64,000 bases of DNA from Phormidesmis priestleyi ULC007 (GCF_001895925.1 NZ_MPPI01000006.1:1-64000), one strand, 5' to 3'. Shown: positions 34,485 to 44,159, numbered from the stretch's first letter. The notes: generated by a model not told the origin, from the letters alone. Translations and numbers: made by a program.

Positions 34485-34706
34485 TCAGGAAGCAATTTGA
34501 TAGATCGCTGGGCGATATTTAGGAGTCGGAATAGTCTTGCCTTCTGCTTTAGCCGTTTCTAACCAGGCTGCTTTAGCTTTTAAGACTTCGTGAACGGCTT
34601 CTTCGATGGTGTCGCCAAATGCTGAACAGTATTTCAAATCGGGAATGTCGGCGATGTAGCCTTCGTCTTCTTCGCGATAAAAGATGTTGATGTGATAGTC
34701 TTTCAT
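34485..34706 (-). CDS. HicB-family antitoxin (second locus)
   Basis: 73 residues. MKDYHINIFYREEDEGYIADIPDL, SAFGDTIEEAVHEVLKAKAAWL and PTPKYRPAIYQ are HicB-type motifs. Its start overlaps the end of the XRE-HicA gene by four bases, so it is the downstream partner of a toxin-first pair. Together they resemble a hicAB module but with a DNA-binding domain on the toxin rather than the antitoxin. Confidence 0.85.
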   Translation of the reverse strand: MKDYHINIFYREEDEGYIADIPDLKYCSAFGDTIEEAVHEVLKAKAAWLETAKAEGKTIPTPKYRPAIYQIAS

Positions 34707-35257
34707 GGCTCGTCTTCACCTGTATCCCCTTTCAGGGTAAGGGCGTATTCTTCGAGCAGGATTATAAATTGATGAACTTGATAGGGAATGGCTTTTCCTT
34801 TCTTGTTTTGAATGTTGATGATTTCGGGGATGTCTGGATGAGTAAAGAGGTGATCGCTACCGCTCACTCGTGACAACGTGAACCCGAATGCTTCAATGAC
34901 AGAAACGAGTTCACTAAATTGAATATTTTTGGAGCCAGCAAGAATCTTTTCAAATAATTTGCGTTTTCTTGACAGGGCGTTCTCAGACATTCTCTCAAAA
35001 ATCTGATGACTCCTGTTGTAACCCTCATCAGTCTCGGCATCTTTGAGAAACAACCGAATAAATTCTTCAGCCGCCTCTGGTTTAAGCGTTCGCAACGCCC
35101 GATAAGTCTCAAACAACGCTTCCGCTAACGGATCTCTGTCTTCACTGACCCAACGACTCACGACTCCAGCATTAATGCCCATCGTTTTTGCAAGCTGGCT
35201 CCGCTTGATCTCGTAATTGATGAGTACTTGTCTAAGGGCGTTCCCTGCTCTTCCCAT
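34703..35257 (-). CDS. XRE helix-turn-helix / HicA-like toxin fusion
   Basis: 184 residues in one frame. Residues 1-75 (MGRAGNALRQVLINYEIKRS, QLAKTMGINAGVVSRWV) are the cyanobacterial XRE regulator type that is normally a complete ~80-residue protein. After a linker, residues 90-175 (RKRKLFEKILAGSKNIQFSE, SGSDHLFTHPDIPEIINIQN, YQVHQFIILLEEYAL) match cyanobacterial HicA-like toxins, with the active-site His in GSDHLF. Met90 (ATG 34990) could be an internal start giving toxin alone. A regulator-toxin fusion could explain autoregulation. No frameshift is visible. Confidence 0.75.
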   Translation of the reverse strand: MGRAGNALRQVLINYEIKRSQLAKTMGINAGVVSRWVSEDRDPLAEALFETYRALRTLKPEAAEEFIRLFLKDAETDEGYNRSHQIFERMSENALSRKRKLFEKILAGSKNIQFSELVSVIEAFGFTLSRVSGSDHLFTHPDIPEIINIQNKKGKAIPYQVHQFIILLEEYALTLKGDTGEDEP

Positions 35258-35358
35258 GCGTCAAGTCTTAATAGAGCCTTGTGTCTAAATTTGATCGCCA
35301 AATGACACCTTTCCGGGTATATTAATGTCAGGTGACGCGGATGTTACCTATCAATTGT

Positions 35359-35402
35359 TAAGAACCAGCCTCGCCCTGGAAAAGCATTTGGGCTGGTTCT
35401 TA
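35359..35402 (+). promoter_or_regulatory. Leader hairpin before the 66-residue gene
   Basis: TAAGAACCAGCC at 35359-35370 pairs perfectly with GGCTGGTTCTTA at 35391-35402 around a 20-base loop. It lies about 30 bases upstream of ATG 35432, in the region shared with the divergent XRE-HicA promoter. No T-run follows. A second weaker dyad GTGTC...GACAC at 35281-35308, 24 bases above the XRE-HicA start, is a possible operator. Confidence 0.45.
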
Positions 35403-35431
35403 GCTCCAATTCGCATGGAGACGTAATCATT

Positions 35432-35632
35432 ATGCCCTATAAAGACCGCCTCGAATCTTGGGCTGTCATCCGACTGCTGCCAAAAATGCAGCGAGTCGTC
35501 GTTGCTCGTCGTCGCACTGCATCTGATGCCGAGGGTTATTGTCAGATATTGTGCCGCTTAGAACCTACCGATCAATTCATCGTCGTGTTCGATCCTGTTT
35601 TCGACGAGCGACTAGTCAGGGTTAGACAGTAG
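35432..35632 (+). CDS. Small conserved hypothetical protein
   Basis: 66 residues. ATG 35432 follows GGAGACGTAATCATT, so a GGAG ribosome site is in place. The product MPYKDRLESWAVIRLLPKMQ... contains VVARRRTASDAEGYCQILCRL and ends FDERLVRVRQ. It is basic and soluble with no recognised motif. Small proteins of this style are frequent in accessory regions of cyanobacteria. No named family is recognised. Confidence 0.55.
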   Translation: MPYKDRLESWAVIRLLPKMQRVVVARRRTASDAEGYCQILCRLEPTDQFIVVFDPVFDERLVRVRQ

Positions 35633-35649
35633 CGATCGTCACTTATGAG

Positions 35650-35883
35650 ATGATGGGGTCTGCAAATTCAGATACTTTGGCTCAAGTTAGAATGAGTAGA
35701 CCCCTGCATCCAACTTCGCAGCAAGAATCAAAATGTTATGTTCTTTGCCAAAATCTGACTGCATCGTTTCTTTCTATTCACATTCTTCGTTTAGATGAAC
35801 GAACAGGCAACATTTACATCCTTGCAGGGGAAGAAACAGAAATTCTGATTTTCCGTGATGGTCAATGGAGACACCTAGCATGA
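35650..35883 (+). CDS. DUF6888 family protein
   Basis: 77 residues from ATG 35650; ATG 35692 (MSRPLHP) would give a length closer to the family. The core CYVLCQNLTASFLSIHILRLDER, TGNIYILAGEETEILIF and DGQWRHL matches DUF6888, a small cyanobacterial protein. Its stop overlaps the ATG of the DUF6887 gene (ATGA). The DUF6888-DUF6887 pairing recurs in cyanobacteria and looks like a two-gene module, possibly toxin-antitoxin-like, but no activity is known to me. Confidence 0.7.
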   Translation: MMGSANSDTLAQVRMSRPLHPTSQQESKCYVLCQNLTASFLSIHILRLDERTGNIYILAGEETEILIFRDGQWRHLA

Positions 35884-36083
35884 AACCAGATTTTACAGCC
35901 ATGAGCGGAGCCGAACTGAGAGCTTATGTATTGCAGCATCGAAACGACACAGAAGCGATTCATGCGCTAATCGATCGCTTGGTGGCAGATCCAAACGCTA
36001 CAACTTACGCACCAGAAGATGCCGATCGCTTCTCAGAAATTCATGCCGAATCTCAAAGTCGTCATCGAGAGCAAGCCAGTTAA
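35880..36083 (+). CDS. DUF6887 family protein
   Basis: 67 residues from ATG 35880. MKPDFTAMSGAELRAYVLQH and RNDTEAIHALIDRLVADPNA match DUF6887, the regular partner of DUF6888. The N-terminal half resembles the SAP-like or Rho-N-type 'ELRAYVL' helix pair often found in small nucleic-acid-binding proteins. It is translationally coupled to the upstream gene by an ATGA overlap. Its stop overlaps the convergent P-loop gene by four bases. Confidence 0.75.
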   Translation: MKPDFTAMSGAELRAYVLQHRNDTEAIHALIDRLVADPNATTYAPEDADRFSEIHAESQSRHREQAS

Positions 36084-37162
36084 CCCAATCGGTATTTAAG
36101 CCAAAATCCCAAAAGTGGCAGTGCAATTCGATAGCTGTGTTCTGCTCCATACACCAGTCCTTTTTGCTCCAAGCTGGCTAACGCTCCCTGCAAGCCGCCG
36201 CCTCTCGAAAGATGATGCTTTTGAATATATTCCCGTGCATGAGGGCTGTCAGTCGGATCAAGCGCAAGACTCTCTAAGACTCGCACCTGACTATGGGGCA
36301 ACAGCAAAATTAGCGACTCAAACGTCACAGAGAGATCTTCGACGAGAGACAAGGCGCTGCGATGAACGTGATGCGGCTCAATCACGGTGAGCGGTAACGA
36401 CGATCGCTGATCAAGCCAAACGCGACGGGCAAGGGCGATCGCATCTCCAAAATGCCCCTGCACATAGGTGAGAAATAACGCCTGACTCTCTGGCTCAAAC
36501 TGAAATCCTTTCGCGGTCATCACTGCTTCAAGCCAGGGTTGCAGATCTTGATCTTTGAGCGGTGCCAACGAAACCACCTTCAAATCACTGGGTTGAATCT
36601 GCTGTTCAGCAACCGTTGCAATTAAGGCATAGCTGACCCGACTTTGCTGCTGGATTTCGTGACGTAGATGATGCTCCCATTTGCCTGTGCGATCCCACGA
36701 TCGGATGTGAGGAAAATTTTGAAACATCAGCACGACTCGACAGTCGAGCCACTCCGCCATGATCTGCGGCAGTGTCAGCAAAGCCTGAAATAACGCCCAC
36801 TCTTTTCCTGATGAGAGATGCCAAACCAGCGTTGCCCGTCCGCTCGAAGATGATTGCAAAATTACAGGCTGATCCTGACTCCAACGTTGGATTAGAGAAA
36901 GTTCGTCAGCTTCACTAAACACTGACATTAAGCCTTCTGCGAGGAGTTGGAGAAAGCGATCGCAGCTAGTTGCCCTCAGACAGTCGATCTCCACGACACG
37001 CGCCCCACCCTGTTTCGCCGCCCAGCGAATTAACGTTCGCCGTCCAATTCCCGGTACGCCTGCCAAAAGCAAATCTTCGTCAGCAGACAAAATGGCGCTG
37101 ACCTGATGCAATTCAGCCTGCCTGCCAACTAAAGTTTGTGGAATAAACGGGTTATCGACCAT
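36080..37162 (-). CDS. STAND/AAA-like P-loop protein with degenerate Walker motifs
   Basis: 360 residues. MVDNPFIPQTLVGRQAELHQV opens like STAND and archaeal-type AAA NTPases. The Walker A region LLLAGVPGIGRRTLI (Gly35-Thr43) has Arg41 where the ATP-binding Lys is expected. The Walker B strand CRVVLMFQNFPHI lacks the usual paired acidic residues. A helical lid and a C-terminal winged-helix-like segment (SLEQKGLVYGAEHSYRIALPLLGFWL) follow. Either the protein binds nucleotide without hydrolysis or it is a structural derivative. Function unknown. Confidence 0.65.
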   Translation of the reverse strand: MVDNPFIPQTLVGRQAELHQVSAILSADEDLLLAGVPGIGRRTLIRWAAKQGGARVVEIDCLRATSCDRFLQLLAEGLMSVFSEADELSLIQRWSQDQPVILQSSSSGRATLVWHLSSGKEWALFQALLTLPQIMAEWLDCRVVLMFQNFPHIRSWDRTGKWEHHLRHEIQQQSRVSYALIATVAEQQIQPSDLKVVSLAPLKDQDLQPWLEAVMTAKGFQFEPESQALFLTYVQGHFGDAIALARRVWLDQRSSLPLTVIEPHHVHRSALSLVEDLSVTFESLILLLPHSQVRVLESLALDPTDSPHAREYIQKHHLSRGGGLQGALASLEQKGLVYGAEHSYRIALPLLGFWLKYRLG

Positions 37163-37373
37163 CTCACATCAAATCAGGTATATAAATTTCTTGCTCTCTT
37201 TCCTGATCAGCAGGTTAGAGTTAGGCGTTCTTATTCCTTTTTGGTCTTATCAGCTTAGATTAATCAGTCTATACTCTAAATCAGGAAATTCACACTATTT
37301 AATAGTGCTAAACATAATTTTTAGGCACTATGATTAAGTGCTGTAGGCGTTCATTTCCTCATTCTGCAATTCT

Positions 37374-40202
37374 ATGGTTTCTAACTCTTTGCCCTCTCTC
37401 AACTCGGCATGGCACACGATCGACCCGGTTCGATCGCTCGATCTTCTGCAAAGCGATCGCAAGATTGGGTTAACCCAACAACAAGTCGATGAGCGGCTGC
37501 AAGAATTTGGCACTAACGAACTAGAAGAAGCGGGCGGACGTAGCTCTTGGGAAATCTTAATCGACCAGTTTAAAAACGTGATGCTGCTGCTGCTGATTGG
37601 CGTGGCGTTAGTGTCTGGCGCTTTAGACTTATTGGATTTAGTGCAGGGAGTCGGCAAACCGGGAGATATTCCTTTTAAAGACACGATCGCGATTTTGGCG
37701 ATCGTCGTGCTCAATGGTGCATTAGGCTACTTTCAAGAAAGCCGCGCCGAAAAAGCTCTGGCTGCACTCAAACAACTCTCTTCTCCCAGAGTTCGCATTC
37801 TCCGCGATGGCAAAGTGCATGAAATCGACTCAGAACAATTGGTTCCGGGCGATGTGATGATGGTAGAAGCAGGCGTTCAACTCGCTGCCGATGGGCGACT
37901 GCTCGAAACTTCAAACCTGCAAATTCGAGAATCTGCCCTGACCGGAGAGGCCCACGCTGTCAATAAACAAGCCGACTTGCATCTGCCCGAAGAGACTTCG
38001 CTGGGTGATCGCCTCAACCTAGTCTATCAAGGCACCGAAGTCGTTCAAGGTCGCGGCACTGTAGTAGTGACTAGCACCGGGATGCGAACTGAACTCGGCA
38101 AAATTGCCACCATGCTGCAAGCCGTAGAGACTGAGCCAACTCCTCTACAGCAGCGCATGGATCAACTCAGTCAAGCCTTGGTGACCGGGGCGCTGATTCT
38201 CGTGGGCGTTGTAGTGATTGGGGGGCTGATTGCCGCTAGAAGCTTTGCCCCGATTCGAGAACTGCTGCAAGTTTCGTTGAGCATGGCAGTTGCCGTCGTG
38301 CCAGAAGGCTTGCCTGCGGTGATCACGGTGACACTGGCGATCGGCACTCAGCGAATGGTGCGTCGCAATGCTCTAATCCGCAAACTTCCCGCGGTCGAAA
38401 CTCTGGGTTCTGTGACCACGATTTGTTCTGACAAAACCGGAACGCTGACCCAAAACAAAATGGTGGTGCAATCGTTTCACACGGCCAGCTTTTCGCCCAG
38501 CGTCACCGGAGAAGGCTACGTGCCTGAAGGCAAATTTCTGATTCAAGGTCAGGTTGCTAACCCGACCGATTATCCAGAAGTGCGATCGCTGCTCTTAGCC
38601 TGCACGCTCTGCAACGATTCGCTTTTGCAATCAGAAAACGGGCAATGGACAATTTTGGGCGACCCAACTGAAGGCGCACTGCTCGTCGTCGCTGCCAAAG
38701 CCGGGTTAGAGCAAGATCAGTGGAATAGCAAATTGCCGCGTGTGTCTGAGATTCCGTTCACGTCAGAGCGGAAACGCATGAGCGTGATCGTTGAAGATGC
38801 CGCAAAACTACTGGAATCAGAGACAGGCTTTTTGTCAACGCCTTACTTGATGTTTACAAAAGGGTCGCCAGAGTTGGTTTTAGAGCGCTGCCAGAAGATT
38901 CAATATGGCGATCGCATTCAAGGTCTCACCGACGAGCAGCGCACTCAAATTCTAGAGCGCAATAATCAGTTAGCGGCCAGAGGCTTACGAGTTTTAGGGT
39001 TTGCATATAAGCCTTTAGATAATGTTCCGCCCGAAGGCTCCGACTCAGCAGAGAATGACTTAATCTGGCTCGGCTTAGTCGATATGCTAGATGCGCCTCG
39101 TCTAGAAGTCCGGGATGCCGTCGCTCGTTGTCGCACAGCCGGAATCCGTCCGGTGATGATTACGGGAGATCACCAACTCACCGCTCAAGCGATCGCCGAA
39201 CATCTGGGCATCTCCAAACCCGGTGACGAAGTGCTGATCGGACGCGACCTCGAAAAAATGGACTTGCCAGAATTAGAACGGCACGTCGATCGGGTCAGCA
39301 TCTACGCTCGTGTTGCCCCCGAACACAAACTGCGGATCGTGCAGGCGCTCCAGCGTCAAGGCAAAATTGTGGCCATGACGGGCGATGGGGTGAATGATGC
39401 TCCCGCCTTAAAACAAGCCGACATTGGCATCGCTATGGGAATTACTGGAACCGATGTCAGCAAAGAAGCCAGCGATATGGTTTTGCTTGACGATAACTTT
39501 GCCACGATCGTCGCTGCCACCGAAGAAGGTCGCGTCGTCTACACCAACATTCGCCGCTTTATCAAATATATTCTTGGCTCTAACATTGGCGAAGTGTTGA
39601 CGATCGCCGCCTCTCCTTTGCTGTTATCCACTGGCGGCGTTCCGCTATCTCCCCTCCAAATTCTTTGGATGAACCTCGTGACCGATGGGTTGCCCGCTCT
39701 CGCCTTAGCTGTCGAGCCTGCCGAACCCAATGTGATGAATCGTCCTCCCAATCGCCCTGATGAGAATATCTTTTCTCGCGGTTTGGGTTCATACATGATT
39801 CGCATCGGCATCATTCTGGCAGTTTTGACGATCGTTCTGATGGTCGGAGCCTATGACTACACCACTCAAAATTTTGGCAATGGTCTTGATGCCGATCGCT
39901 GGAAAACAATGGTGTTCACCACTCTTTGCATCGCTCAAATGGGACACGCGATCGCCATTCGGTCTAATTCAAAACTGACGATCGAGCTAGACCCTCGCAC
40001 TAATCCCTATGTCTGGGGTGCCGTGATTATCACCACAATTCTGCAACTGCTGTTGATCTACGTCGCCCCGCTGCGGAGCTTCTTTGGCACTCACTATCTC
40101 ACCTTAAATGAATTAGCGGTGTGCTTTGGCTTTAGCGCCCTGATGTTTGTGTGGATTGAGATGGAAAAGCTGTTTGTGCGCTGGTTTGTCAATCGCCGAT
40201 AA
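37374..40202 (+). CDS. P-type calcium-transporting ATPase (PacL-like)
   Basis: 942 residues. It exports Ca2+ or a related cation using ATP. An N-terminal cation-ATPase domain ([20 protein letters not shown]) is followed by the actuator motif [24 protein letters not shown] in helix 4 (cation site), the phosphorylation site [23 protein letters not shown] and [22 protein letters not shown]. Ten membrane segments fit a P2A pump. The PEGL motif and C-terminal [13 protein letters not shown] support calcium. A terminator-like hairpin follows. Confidence 0.93.
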   Translation: MVSNSLPSLNSAWHTIDPVRSLDLLQSDRKIGLTQQQVDERLQEFGTNELEEAGGRSSWEILIDQFKNVMLLLLIGVALVSGALDLLDLVQGVGKPGDIPFKDTIAILAIVVLNGALGYFQESRAEKALAALKQLSSPRVRILRDGKVHEIDSEQLVPGDVMMVEAGVQLAADGRLLETSNLQIRESALTGEAHAVNKQADLHLPEETSLGDRLNLVYQGTEVVQGRGTVVVTSTGMRTELGKIATMLQAVETEPTPLQQRMDQLSQALVTGALILVGVVVIGGLIAARSFAPIRELLQVSLSMAVAVVPEGLPAVITVTLAIGTQRMVRRNALIRKLPAVETLGSVTTICSDKTGTLTQNKMVVQSFHTASFSPSVTGEGYVPEGKFLIQGQVANPTDYPEVRSLLLACTLCNDSLLQSENGQWTILGDPTEGALLVVAAKAGLEQDQWNSKLPRVSEIPFTSERKRMSVIVEDAAKLLESETGFLSTPYLMFTKGSPELVLERCQKIQYGDRIQGLTDEQRTQILERNNQLAARGLRVLGFAYKPLDNVPPEGSDSAENDLIWLGLVDMLDAPRLEVRDAVARCRTAGIRPVMITGDHQLTAQAIAEHLGISKPGDEVLIGRDLEKMDLPELERHVDRVSIYARVAPEHKLRIVQALQRQGKIVAMTGDGVNDAPALKQADIGIAMGITGTDVSKEASDMVLLDDNFATIVAATEEGRVVYTNIRRFIKYILGSNIGEVLTIAASPLLLSTGGVPLSPLQILWMNLVTDGLPALALAVEPAEPNVMNRPPNRPDENIFSRGLGSYMIRIGIILAVLTIVLMVGAYDYTTQNFGNGLDADRWKTMVFTTLCIAQMGHAIAIRSNSKLTIELDPRTNPYVWGAVIITTILQLLLIYVAPLRSFFGTHYLTLNELAVCFGFSALMFVWIEMEKLFVRWFVNRR

Positions 40203-40245
40203 GACGATTTTAATGCGATGTGCCATTAAGAACTCTCACCCCAAA

Positions 40246-40267
40246 CCCCTTTCCCGCAGGAGAGGGG
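40246..40267 (+). terminator. Terminator-like hairpin after the Ca2+ ATPase
   Basis: CCCCTTTCC and GGAGAGGGG pair with mismatches around a short loop and are followed by CTTTCAATTTT. The surrounding CTCACCCCAAACCCC sequence is a dispersed cyanobacterial repeat type, so its primary nature may be repetitive. Confidence 0.45.
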
Positions 40268-40453
40268 CTTTCAATTTTGTACGGGCGTAGCATGCCGGGC
40301 CCTCATGCAGATCTGTTGCGTCAACCAAATTGGTATTAGTGCATTGCGTTAAAAAAACTTCCTAAAATTGCTTATTTCTCACCTAGCGAAAATCTATCTT
40401 GGGGTATACTTTACAAAATCTTAACTCTCTCTTAAGAGGGTTGATAGTACCCA

Positions 40454-40840
40454 TTGGAGATAGAGCCAGTGCAACAAGAAAACAAATACCCGGAACTTGA
40501 AAACGATCTCAGTCGATTAACTAGCGCTTTTGCAACTCGCAGCACGACGATCGGCAAAGAGGTGATTGCAAGTCTGAGATGTCGAATGACTCTACGAGAC
40601 GTAGCTGGAATGGTGCTTGTTAGCCTCGAACGCCTCGTCTGGCAAGATCAATTAGCATTTTGCTGGGCAGTTGAAAACACAGTTCCGGGCTATGTGATGC
40701 GAGAGATCAGGAGAATCACCTCCATCACGGTTTATAAACGTCTCATCGATCGCGGCTTAGATCCCGGACAAGACTTTAGCGTCGATGCTAAAGGAAATAT
40801 TCTGTTTACCGATCGAGCTAAAACCACCGCTTTCAGCTAG
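40454..40840 (+). CDS. Conserved hypothetical protein
   Basis: 128 residues from TTG 40454; GTG 40469 (VQQENKYPEL) is an equally possible start. The protein is soluble, with SLRCRMTLRDVAGMVLVSLERLVWQ, FCWAVENTVPGYVMREI and VYKRLIDRGLDPGQDFSVDA. It looks helical; a RDVAGM... helix and a terminal beta pair (GNILFTDRAK) are visible. No family is recognised. It precedes the glycosyltransferase cluster by about 120 bases. Confidence 0.5.
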   Translation: MEIEPVQQENKYPELENDLSRLTSAFATRSTTIGKEVIASLRCRMTLRDVAGMVLVSLERLVWQDQLAFCWAVENTVPGYVMREIRRITSITVYKRLIDRGLDPGQDFSVDAKGNILFTDRAKTTAFS

Positions 40841-40957
40841 GTCAGAAATAGTCACAATGGTGTGAAATCTATCCAGCTTGGGCAACTTATAAGTAGGGTG
40901 AGTGACTCATCAGACGCGAGTCCACGCTTCCAATCAAAACACCTTACCGTAGTCACC

Positions 40958-41947
40958 ATGCTGGATTTCACTGTGGCCATCCGCACCTTCAATGGAGCCA
41001 AACGCCTTCCCCTGATTCTGGAGCGATTGCGGACGCAGATTCAACTTGAAGCGATCACTTGGGAAGTGCTCGTGGTCGATAACAACAGCGACGACGACAC
41101 AGCGCAAGTAATTCAAAGCTACCAAAATAACTGGGAACATTGCCCGTTGCGCTATGTGTTTGAACCCCAGCAAGGAGCCTCGATCGCTCGTCGCCGCGCC
41201 ATTCAAGAAGCCCAGGGTAACCTGATCGGCTTTTTAGATGACGACAATTTGCCCTCCGAAAATTGGGTGGCTGCCGCCGTTGCTTTTGGACAAGCCACCC
41301 CCAAAGCTGGGGCATTTGGCAGTCGGATTCACGGTGTTTTTGAAACAGAACCCCCAAAAAACTTTGAGAAAATCTCTCAATATTTAGCAATTAAAGAAAA
41401 CCCGCGACAGTATTGTTACGACACTTATGAAAAAGGGTTGCCTGCCGGAGCGGGACTCGTCATCCGACGGCAAGCGTGGCTAGAAAGCGTTCCAACTCAT
41501 CTTGTTCTTCAAGGCCCAACTGGCGATCTGTTACCGACAAAAAGTGAAGAGATCGAAGCCTTGTTTCACATCCGCAAAGCAGGTTGGGAAATTTGGCATC
41601 ACCCCACGATGCAAATTGAGCATCAAATCCCTGAACGACGCTTAAAAAGAGACTATTTGCTTAGCTTCTTTCGCACATTAGGTCTGAGCCGCTATCGCTT
41701 AAGAATGCTCCACTTTTCTCCCTGGCAGCGACCTGGGATGACGATCGTATATTTGGTCAGCGACATCTGCAAGATTGCTAGATTTTTTGCCCGCCATCAC
41801 AAAATTCTTCAAACTGATGTAGTTACTGCGTGTGAGATGCAGGCTTTAATCGGTAGCCTATTCAGCCCTTTCTATCTTTTTAAAAGGAATTTGTTACTGA
41901 TCAATCAACCGTTATATCCACTTGCAAAAACGCAACCTTGCCCCTAG
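40958..41947 (+). CDS. hpsE: HpsE-like glycosyltransferase, family 2 (copy 1)
   Basis: 329 residues from ATG 40958; longer in-frame starts lack support. MLDFTVAIRTFNGAKRLPL opens the GT2 fold, WEVLVVDNNSDDDTAQVI has the nucleotide-sugar binding Asp, and IGFLDDDNLPSEN the DxD metal site. The C-terminal SFFRTLGLSRYRLRMLHFSP and RPGMTIVYLVSDICKIARFF indicate membrane association. This fits HpsE of hormogonium polysaccharide synthesis in filamentous cyanobacteria. The next gene is a close paralogue. Confidence 0.82.
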   Translation: MLDFTVAIRTFNGAKRLPLILERLRTQIQLEAITWEVLVVDNNSDDDTAQVIQSYQNNWEHCPLRYVFEPQQGASIARRRAIQEAQGNLIGFLDDDNLPSENWVAAAVAFGQATPKAGAFGSRIHGVFETEPPKNFEKISQYLAIKENPRQYCYDTYEKGLPAGAGLVIRRQAWLESVPTHLVLQGPTGDLLPTKSEEIEALFHIRKAGWEIWHHPTMQIEHQIPERRLKRDYLLSFFRTLGLSRYRLRMLHFSPWQRPGMTIVYLVSDICKIARFFARHHKILQTDVVTACEMQALIGSLFSPFYLFKRNLLLINQPLYPLAKTQPCP

Positions 41948-41982
41948 TTAATCAGTCTTTCTTAATCATTTAATCGTAAATA

Positions 41983-42924
41983 ATGCTAGACCTTACAGTT
42001 GCTATTTGTACCTACAACGGGGCTAATCGGATCCAGCAAGTATTGGAGCGGCTGCACTCGCAGGTCAATTCCAAAAACATTGGTTGGGAAATTATTGTAG
42101 TTGACAACAACAGCACTGATCACATCAAGCAAGTCATTGATGATTATCAAAAGAGCCACTTTTCTACAGCAACACTTCGCTATTTATTTGAGCCTCAGCA
42201 AGGAGCCGCATTTGCTAGGCTTCGGGCAGTTCAAGAAGCGAAGGGTCATCTCGTTGGCTTTCTCGACGACGACACGCTTCCAGATGAAAATTGGCTTGTC
42301 AATGCCTATGAATTTGCTCAAACTCATCCTGATGCAGGAGCTTATGGAGGGCAGATTCATGGCGAATTTGAAACTGAACCTTCGCCAGAATTTAAGCAAG
42401 TTGCTATCTTTTTAGCGATCGTCGAACGTGGCTCAACCCCGCATCTTTACACGCGGGTTCTTCCTCCTTCAGCCGGATTAGTGGTGCGGCGGCAGGCTTG
42501 GCTAGAGAGCGTTCCTAAGAAACCTTTTTTGACAGGACGCACACCCCACTCAATGCTGTCGAGCGAAGACATTGAAGCGATCGCTCACATTCAAAAAGCG
42601 GGCTGGGAAATTTGGTATAACCCGACAATGCAGATTTATCACCAGATTCCAGCATGGCGATTAGAACGCACTTATCTTTTGAACTTAGTGAGAGGAATCG
42701 GGTTAGCGAAACATCACATTCGCATGATTCGCCTCGACGTTTGGCAGAGACCCTTTGCGTTTTTGGTTTATTTAATCAACGACTTGATTAAAACAGTTTC
42801 TTATTTTATTAAGCACCAGAAATTACTCAAAAAAGATCTATCTACCGCTTGCCAGATGGAGCTATTAACGAGTAGTTTAACTAGCCCGTTCTATCTTTGG
42901 AGTCGTCGTTTAAACTCAAAATAA
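41983..42924 (+). CDS. hpsE: HpsE-like glycosyltransferase, family 2 (copy 2)
   Basis: 313 residues, 35 bases after copy 1. It shares the same block order: LDLTVAICTYNGANRIQQVL, WEIIVVDNNSTDHIKQV, FEPQQGAAFARLRAVQEAKG, GFLDDDTLPDENW, SAGLVVRRQAWLESVP and IWYNPTMQIYHQIPAWRL. The two copies differ throughout, so the duplication is old or the copies were acquired separately. The DxD motif is intact. It probably adds a sugar to the same exopolysaccharide, perhaps at a different step. Confidence 0.82.
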   Translation: MLDLTVAICTYNGANRIQQVLERLHSQVNSKNIGWEIIVVDNNSTDHIKQVIDDYQKSHFSTATLRYLFEPQQGAAFARLRAVQEAKGHLVGFLDDDTLPDENWLVNAYEFAQTHPDAGAYGGQIHGEFETEPSPEFKQVAIFLAIVERGSTPHLYTRVLPPSAGLVVRRQAWLESVPKKPFLTGRTPHSMLSSEDIEAIAHIQKAGWEIWYNPTMQIYHQIPAWRLERTYLLNLVRGIGLAKHHIRMIRLDVWQRPFAFLVYLINDLIKTVSYFIKHQKLLKKDLSTACQMELLTSSLTSPFYLWSRRLNSK

Positions 42925-42940
42925 TAAAAGGTTTCTAGAG

Positions 42941-44062
42941 ATGAAGTTATTGATTCAGCACAATCACTATAAAGATGAAATCTCAGGTGTTCTAACTTAT
43001 ATTTCTTCAATCCAATCAGAGTTGAACTTGAGAGGTATTGAAACTAAAGTAATTTCCACTACTGAGAATTCGTGGTCACAATGGGTTAGCTCTATCGCTT
43101 GGGCTGATCTGATTCACATGAATTCTAATCATTTAGCTTTTGCGTGTTTGTGTAAAATTCTCAATAAAAAGATCGTAATTAAATACCATTATTTGTTCTA
43201 TGCATCGATTCACTCTACTTATCAGCCGATGTCTTTGTTTCAACGGCTCAGAACAGAGTTTGTTGACTCATTGCCTAAGCCTAACTATCCTTTGAAATGG
43301 AAGTTGCACACGATCGTAAAACTAGCAAAATTAGCGACTCGTTTTTTGACCGCTTTGATTGTCGATCGTCACACTGCTTGCAGTCAGTTTTTGGCAGATT
43401 CTCACAGCTTTCCTTGGAAAGTTACAACCTTGTACAATCCGATTCAAGTTCAAGATCACGGCTTTCAAGAAACAGTCGATGACCTATCTAAGCCTGATTC
43501 ATTTGTTTATGTAGGACGACTTAACCCCGATAAAGGAGTTGATTTATTATTAAGGGCCACAAAACTGCTTCAAACCCAAAATAGAGACTTTCGGGTATTA
43601 ATTATTGGAGACGGCGGAGAAGCAAAGGCACTTCAAGTCTTGGCAACAGAACTAGACATTTCAAATCGGGTTGAATTTTTAGGAAACTGTTCTCAGTCAA
43701 AAATTTTGTCGATCGTTCGTTCTGCACTTGCGCTCGTTGCGCCCTCTCGATGGCAAGAACCCGCAGGTTATGTTGTGCTTGAAGCTTCTAGCGTTTCTAC
43801 TTGCTCGATCGTGGCCAATGTTGGAGGTTTGCCAGAAATGGCAGGGTCGCACACCTTCTTGTTTGAGCAAGAAAACGTTGAAGAATTAGCTGCCGCCATG
43901 AAATTTTGTCTAGACCACCCCGAAGAGACGATCGAGCGCGGCAAAGGAGCAAATCAATATGTTAGCGAGAGATTTTCTCCTGCTCAAACGGTTGATCACC
44001 TGCTCAAGATTTATCAAGAAATCAGCCCAAATTTCAATGGGCAGAATGAGGGGATGGAATGA
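42941..44062 (+). CDS. Glycosyltransferase family 4
   Basis: 373 residues, 16 bases after the second HpsE copy, so probably cotranscribed. A Rossmann N-terminal domain (MKLLIQHNHYKDEISGVLTY) and a GT4 C-terminal domain with FVYVGRLNPDKGVDLLLRA, VLIIGDGGEAKALQVLA and SRWQEPAGYVVLEASS (the E-x7-E catalytic/nucleotide motif) are visible. It adds a sugar from a nucleotide donor in exopolysaccharide synthesis. The acceptor is unknown. It is more AT-rich than the flanking nitrate genes. Confidence 0.85.
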   Translation: MKLLIQHNHYKDEISGVLTYISSIQSELNLRGIETKVISTTENSWSQWVSSIAWADLIHMNSNHLAFACLCKILNKKIVIKYHYLFYASIHSTYQPMSLFQRLRTEFVDSLPKPNYPLKWKLHTIVKLAKLATRFLTALIVDRHTACSQFLADSHSFPWKVTTLYNPIQVQDHGFQETVDDLSKPDSFVYVGRLNPDKGVDLLLRATKLLQTQNRDFRVLIIGDGGEAKALQVLATELDISNRVEFLGNCSQSKILSIVRSALALVAPSRWQEPAGYVVLEASSVSTCSIVANVGGLPEMAGSHTFLFEQENVEELAAAMKFCLDHPEETIERGKGANQYVSERFSPAQTVDHLLKIYQEISPNFNGQNEGME

Positions 44063-44159
44063 CTGTAGGGGTAGCGCCCCCGTGCCTACCCCTGAGGTCA
44101 GGCAACCACGAAGGGATTGCCCCTACCTTCATCTCGTTATTCAGCAATGCCAATTGCCA

